In this document: positions 61,360 through 64,000 of the stretch, in pieces
Layout of the letters: each line of letters opens with the position of its first letter
Numbering within the stretch: position 1 is the first letter of the stretch
The notes under the pieces: generated by a model
What the model saw: the letters and a program-made list of their open reading frames with translations, nothing else
Told to the model about the DNA's origin: nothing
Database searches by the model: none
DNA from: Argentina anserina
Lineage: Eukaryota > Streptophyta > Magnoliopsida > Rosales > Rosaceae
Assembly (NCBI RefSeq): GCF_933775445.1
Contig: NC_065873.1
Span: 5,456,001-5,520,000, forward strand
Length of the DNA stretch: 64,000 nt
Reading direction: 5' to 3'
Made by a program: the position numbers and the translations under genes

Positions 61360-63980
61360 AGTAATAGCTACTAACACTTATTCATGTGTTTATTGTATGA
61401 TTTAATCAAAGATTTCAAAAAGTGAGGCTCGGGGAGGTGTAATGAGGCTTATAGTTGGGGGTGGACGCGCAACTGAAAGTTCTGAATCAAAAGGTTCTGT
61501 TGTTGTGGGTGTACGAACTCTTAGCGAGGGAGGTCGTGTTGGCAACTTTTCAAGGGAGCAGGTATATTATTACTCTTATATTCCCTTGGTGAATTCTTTT
61601 TTATAGTGCTGCTCAATATATGAAATTCTTGTCTTCTATTGTACTTCAGACAGGTTCTTGTTAAATAAGTTAGGTATCACTACGTTATGTGAAATAGATG
61701 TCACATTTCAGAAGTAATTGGTCAAATAGCACTTATAGCAGAGACTGCAGAGTGCTGGCCTATTTATTGTGAGCCGTGTTACAATGTTTTACATACAGCT
61801 TCGATTGATCTCACTGTTTTGAGTGAAGGATTTTTTTCCCCTTTGGGTTTTGGCGTTAGTGTCTTCTTGTTTTGTTATATGTTGATGAACTTCATGGGTC
61901 TTCTAATGATGATATTCAGTTATTCATTGAAGCCAACTTATATTACAGTGATTACACTGATTAAAGTAATAGCAAGATTAGACATGGCTTACAGGCTTAG
62001 TAATGATATGAGAACCTGGTGAATATACTTTTAGATTATTTTATATGGTATTGTATAATCACGTTTTTTTTTTGCGCTTACCTCATTTTGAGATCGTTAC
62101 ACATATATGCATCATTGTTTTCAGGTAGAACTGTTCTGTGTGAATCACTTGATTAATTGCTCATTGGAGTCGACGGAGGAATTTATTTCTATGGAATTCC
62201 GTTTCACTTTAAGAGATAATGGGATGCGTGCCGCTTTCCAATTGCTGCACATGGTACTTGAGGTAATCCGATGGCGACTTTTAGTCTTTGTCCTAACTTT
62301 TGGATTTTGTGGGTCATTTCTTGTTATTTATGTCTGCATGTTTGGTCCATGTCTTGTACAAGGCATGCATTAGAATGTATAAATTCTAGGACAGATGATT
62401 GACAGTAATGGTTGCTGACTTGCAGCACAGTGTCTGGCTTGATGATGCATTCGATAGAGCAAGACAATTATATTTGTCATATTACCGCTCCATCCCCAAA
62501 AGCTTGGAACGCTCAACTGCTCACAAACTCATGTTGGCAATGTTGGATGGGGATGAGCGTTTTGTAGAACCTACACCAACGTCCTTGCAAAATTTAACTT
62601 TGCAATCTGTAAAGGATGCAGTGATGAACCAATTTGTTGGCAATAACATGGAGGTGTGCTTTATCCCACGTGCTGATTTTTTTTCTGGCTAGTAATAAAC
62701 ATTCCTCCTTATTGCTGTATGCATGTGTTTAGGTAAGTATTGTTGGGGACTTCACCGAGGAGGAAATCGAGTCGTGTATTCTTGATTACTTGGGAACAGT
62801 ACAGTCAGCAAAAAATTCTGAGATTGAGCAGAAGTATAATCCGGTTGTGTTTCGAGCATCTTCTGATTTGCAGTCTCAGGAAGTGAGTAGTTATAGATCT
62901 ATTTGGATGATGGAATGCTTATAATGGTGGTGTTGATGACATGTCTATAAATGTTTGACCTATGCTTACAGTTTGTTTCCTTCCAAACAGGTGTTCTTGA
63001 AAGATACAGATGAGAGAGCATGTGCATATATTGCAGGTCCTGCACCAAATCGCTGGGGTTTTACTGTTGACGGTAAAGACCTGTTTGAGTCTATCACTGT
63101 TGTCTCTTCTAGTGATGGTGAGTCACATTGAAATTGGAATTAGATATCAAATTTTATCTTTTTGGGATGTACTTTATGTGGTGACACTGGTTATGCAGAT
63201 GCGCAGCTGAAATCTGAAGAGCTAGTTGTGGATGGTGAGCGTAATCAAATTGATCTACAAAGAAAACTCCGTTGTCACCCACTTTTCTTTGGCATCACAA
63301 TGGGGCTCCTGGCTGAGATTATAAATTCCAGGTACGTCTTGTCCTGCGAATTACAGAATATCTGTGTTTTTCTTCCGTATTCATCATCTGCTTACTCTGT
63401 AATAGTGACCAAAATATGTTTTTTCTCCCATGCTATGAGTCTTCCCTGGGAGGTTTTCTGATTTCTTTACAGCCATTTTGTAGCGACCACAACTTTATCT
63501 GAACATGAATGTTGGAGGCTCTGTTTAGTACTGCGACAGTATTTTTGTTCATCTCTTCAAGCCTCTGTTTCTAATGTCTTAAGCTCTGTTTCTGTTCCAT
63601 TTTAACTGTAAGGTTCTTTTAGGTTGAGAGATAGGACTATAAATGTTAATAAAATTTAGTCTTTTGTCTGATGACACTCTACGTGATTAGATTTGGGGCT
63701 ATGATGAGACCCGCATCAAGACAACCTTAACATGTCATAAACATGTCTGAACATGCCTTTTGCATGTGAATCACCGATCTCTAGTTATCTGAATATGTGA
63801 TAGTGTTATCTTTTATTTATCTTTATTGTCAGTAATGTAATGTAACATGCTCATTGCAGACTCTTTACTACGGTCAGAGATTCGCTTGGCTTGACATATG
63901 ATGTGTCGTTCGAGTTGAACCTTTTTGATAGGCTAAATCTCGGATGGTATGTCATATCTGTAACATCAACTCCTGGCAAG
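54925..63980 (+). CDS. SPP: Stromal processing peptidase, chloroplast (M16 metalloprotease), 3' end off window
   Basis: SPP removes transit peptides from nuclear-encoded precursors imported into the plastid stroma. Twenty coding exons are seen (1127 codons; the family has about 1260): 54925-55076, 55422-55686, 56104-56345, 56487-56685, 57466-57513, 57700-57807, 57904-58092, 58175-58468, 58644-58745, 58884-59018, 59423-59647, 60028-60231, 60345-60515, 61412-61561, 62125-62262, 62426-62653, 62733-62882, 62991-63117, 63199-63331, 63860-63980. All phases agree. The first 140 residues are Ser/Arg-rich, as in a transit peptide. The inverted zinc motif HMIEH is at residues 243-247, with the third ligand expected in ERRAILSEL (about 318-325). 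WYFPANATLYIVGDI and the later GVRTLSEGGRVG and PAPNRWG segments are typical of the M16 halves. The acceptor of coding exon 2 (GAAAG|A) is the least certain. Confidence 0.96.
58525..58613 (+). repeat. 90-base segment in SPP intron 9, shared with 53883-53972
   Basis: CTTGAGCATTTTCGGTCTGA to TTTTACTGGTATTT, with a short indel relative to the upstream copy. Non-coding and inside an intron. Confidence 0.8.
59988..60013. repeat. (AT)n microsatellite in an SPP intron
   Basis: An alternating AT run some 15 bases upstream of the exon acceptor at 60028. Confidence 0.9.
60772..61297 (+). repeat. Dispersed repeat, copy in an SPP intron
   Basis: Homologous to 43772-44375. Shared words include TGCTTAGGAACC, AATCCCATCACAGGA and AGAAAGGGAATGAT. 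It lies in the 896-base intron 60516-61411, in sense with SPP. Confidence 0.75.
61313..61354. repeat. (TA)n microsatellite in an SPP intron
   Basis: A TATATA run with a few interruptions, just after the dispersed repeat. Confidence 0.9.
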
Positions 63981-64000
63981 GTGCGTAATTTAGATCATAT

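Noticed and set aside
1..64000. tRNA, rRNA and CRISPR-like arrays
   Set aside because: None seen on reading; regularly spaced repeats here are microsatellites, the octamer array and the 130-base AT-rich repeat.

Overview
This is a flowering-plant (eudicot) nuclear window. The evidence is AT-rich intergenic DNA, many GT-AG introns, a chloroplast stromal processing peptidase gene, and plant-type Ty1/copia and chromovirus-like Ty3/gypsy elements. A Rosaceae-like genome is only a guess. No bacterial operon, CRISPR array, rRNA or tRNA was seen.

Layout. 1-26,500 is repeat-dominated. It holds a truncated Copia copy (1-4262, minus), a MITE-like insertion, a LINE-like retroposon with target-site duplications, a damaged Tekay/Del-like Gypsy element (7177-13585, plus), tandemly duplicated remains of an RRA-type arabinosyltransferase gene (about 14,380-16,990, minus), and a Myb-like gene (minus) whose last exon is split by a hAT-like element that itself carries a nearly full-length Copia copy (17854-25249). 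27,180-47,328 is a gene island on the minus strand: an INO80 subunit D/KANSL2-like zinc-finger gene, an HVA22k-like gene, ORC1 with two E2F sites upstream, and an RBP45/47-type three-RRM gene that carries a frame-breaking lesion in RRM3. 47,330-54,120 is gene-poor, with LTR-like and tandem repeats. From 54,925 the plus-strand SPP gene runs off the right edge (20 coding exons, 1127 codons so far).

The host genes do unrelated housekeeping jobs: chromatin remodelling, ER membrane shaping, replication origin licensing, mRNA binding and plastid precursor processing. I saw no operon-like cooperation. The most informative structures are the nested insertion with two sets of target-site duplications, whose removal restores an open Myb-like exon; the RRM3 lesion; and the Copia family's separate gag and pol frames with a splice-acceptor-like site before pol. 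Exon boundaries of the five host genes were read by hand from GT-AG sites; reading phase was checked at each junction, and it closes everywhere except RRM3 of the RBP45-like gene.
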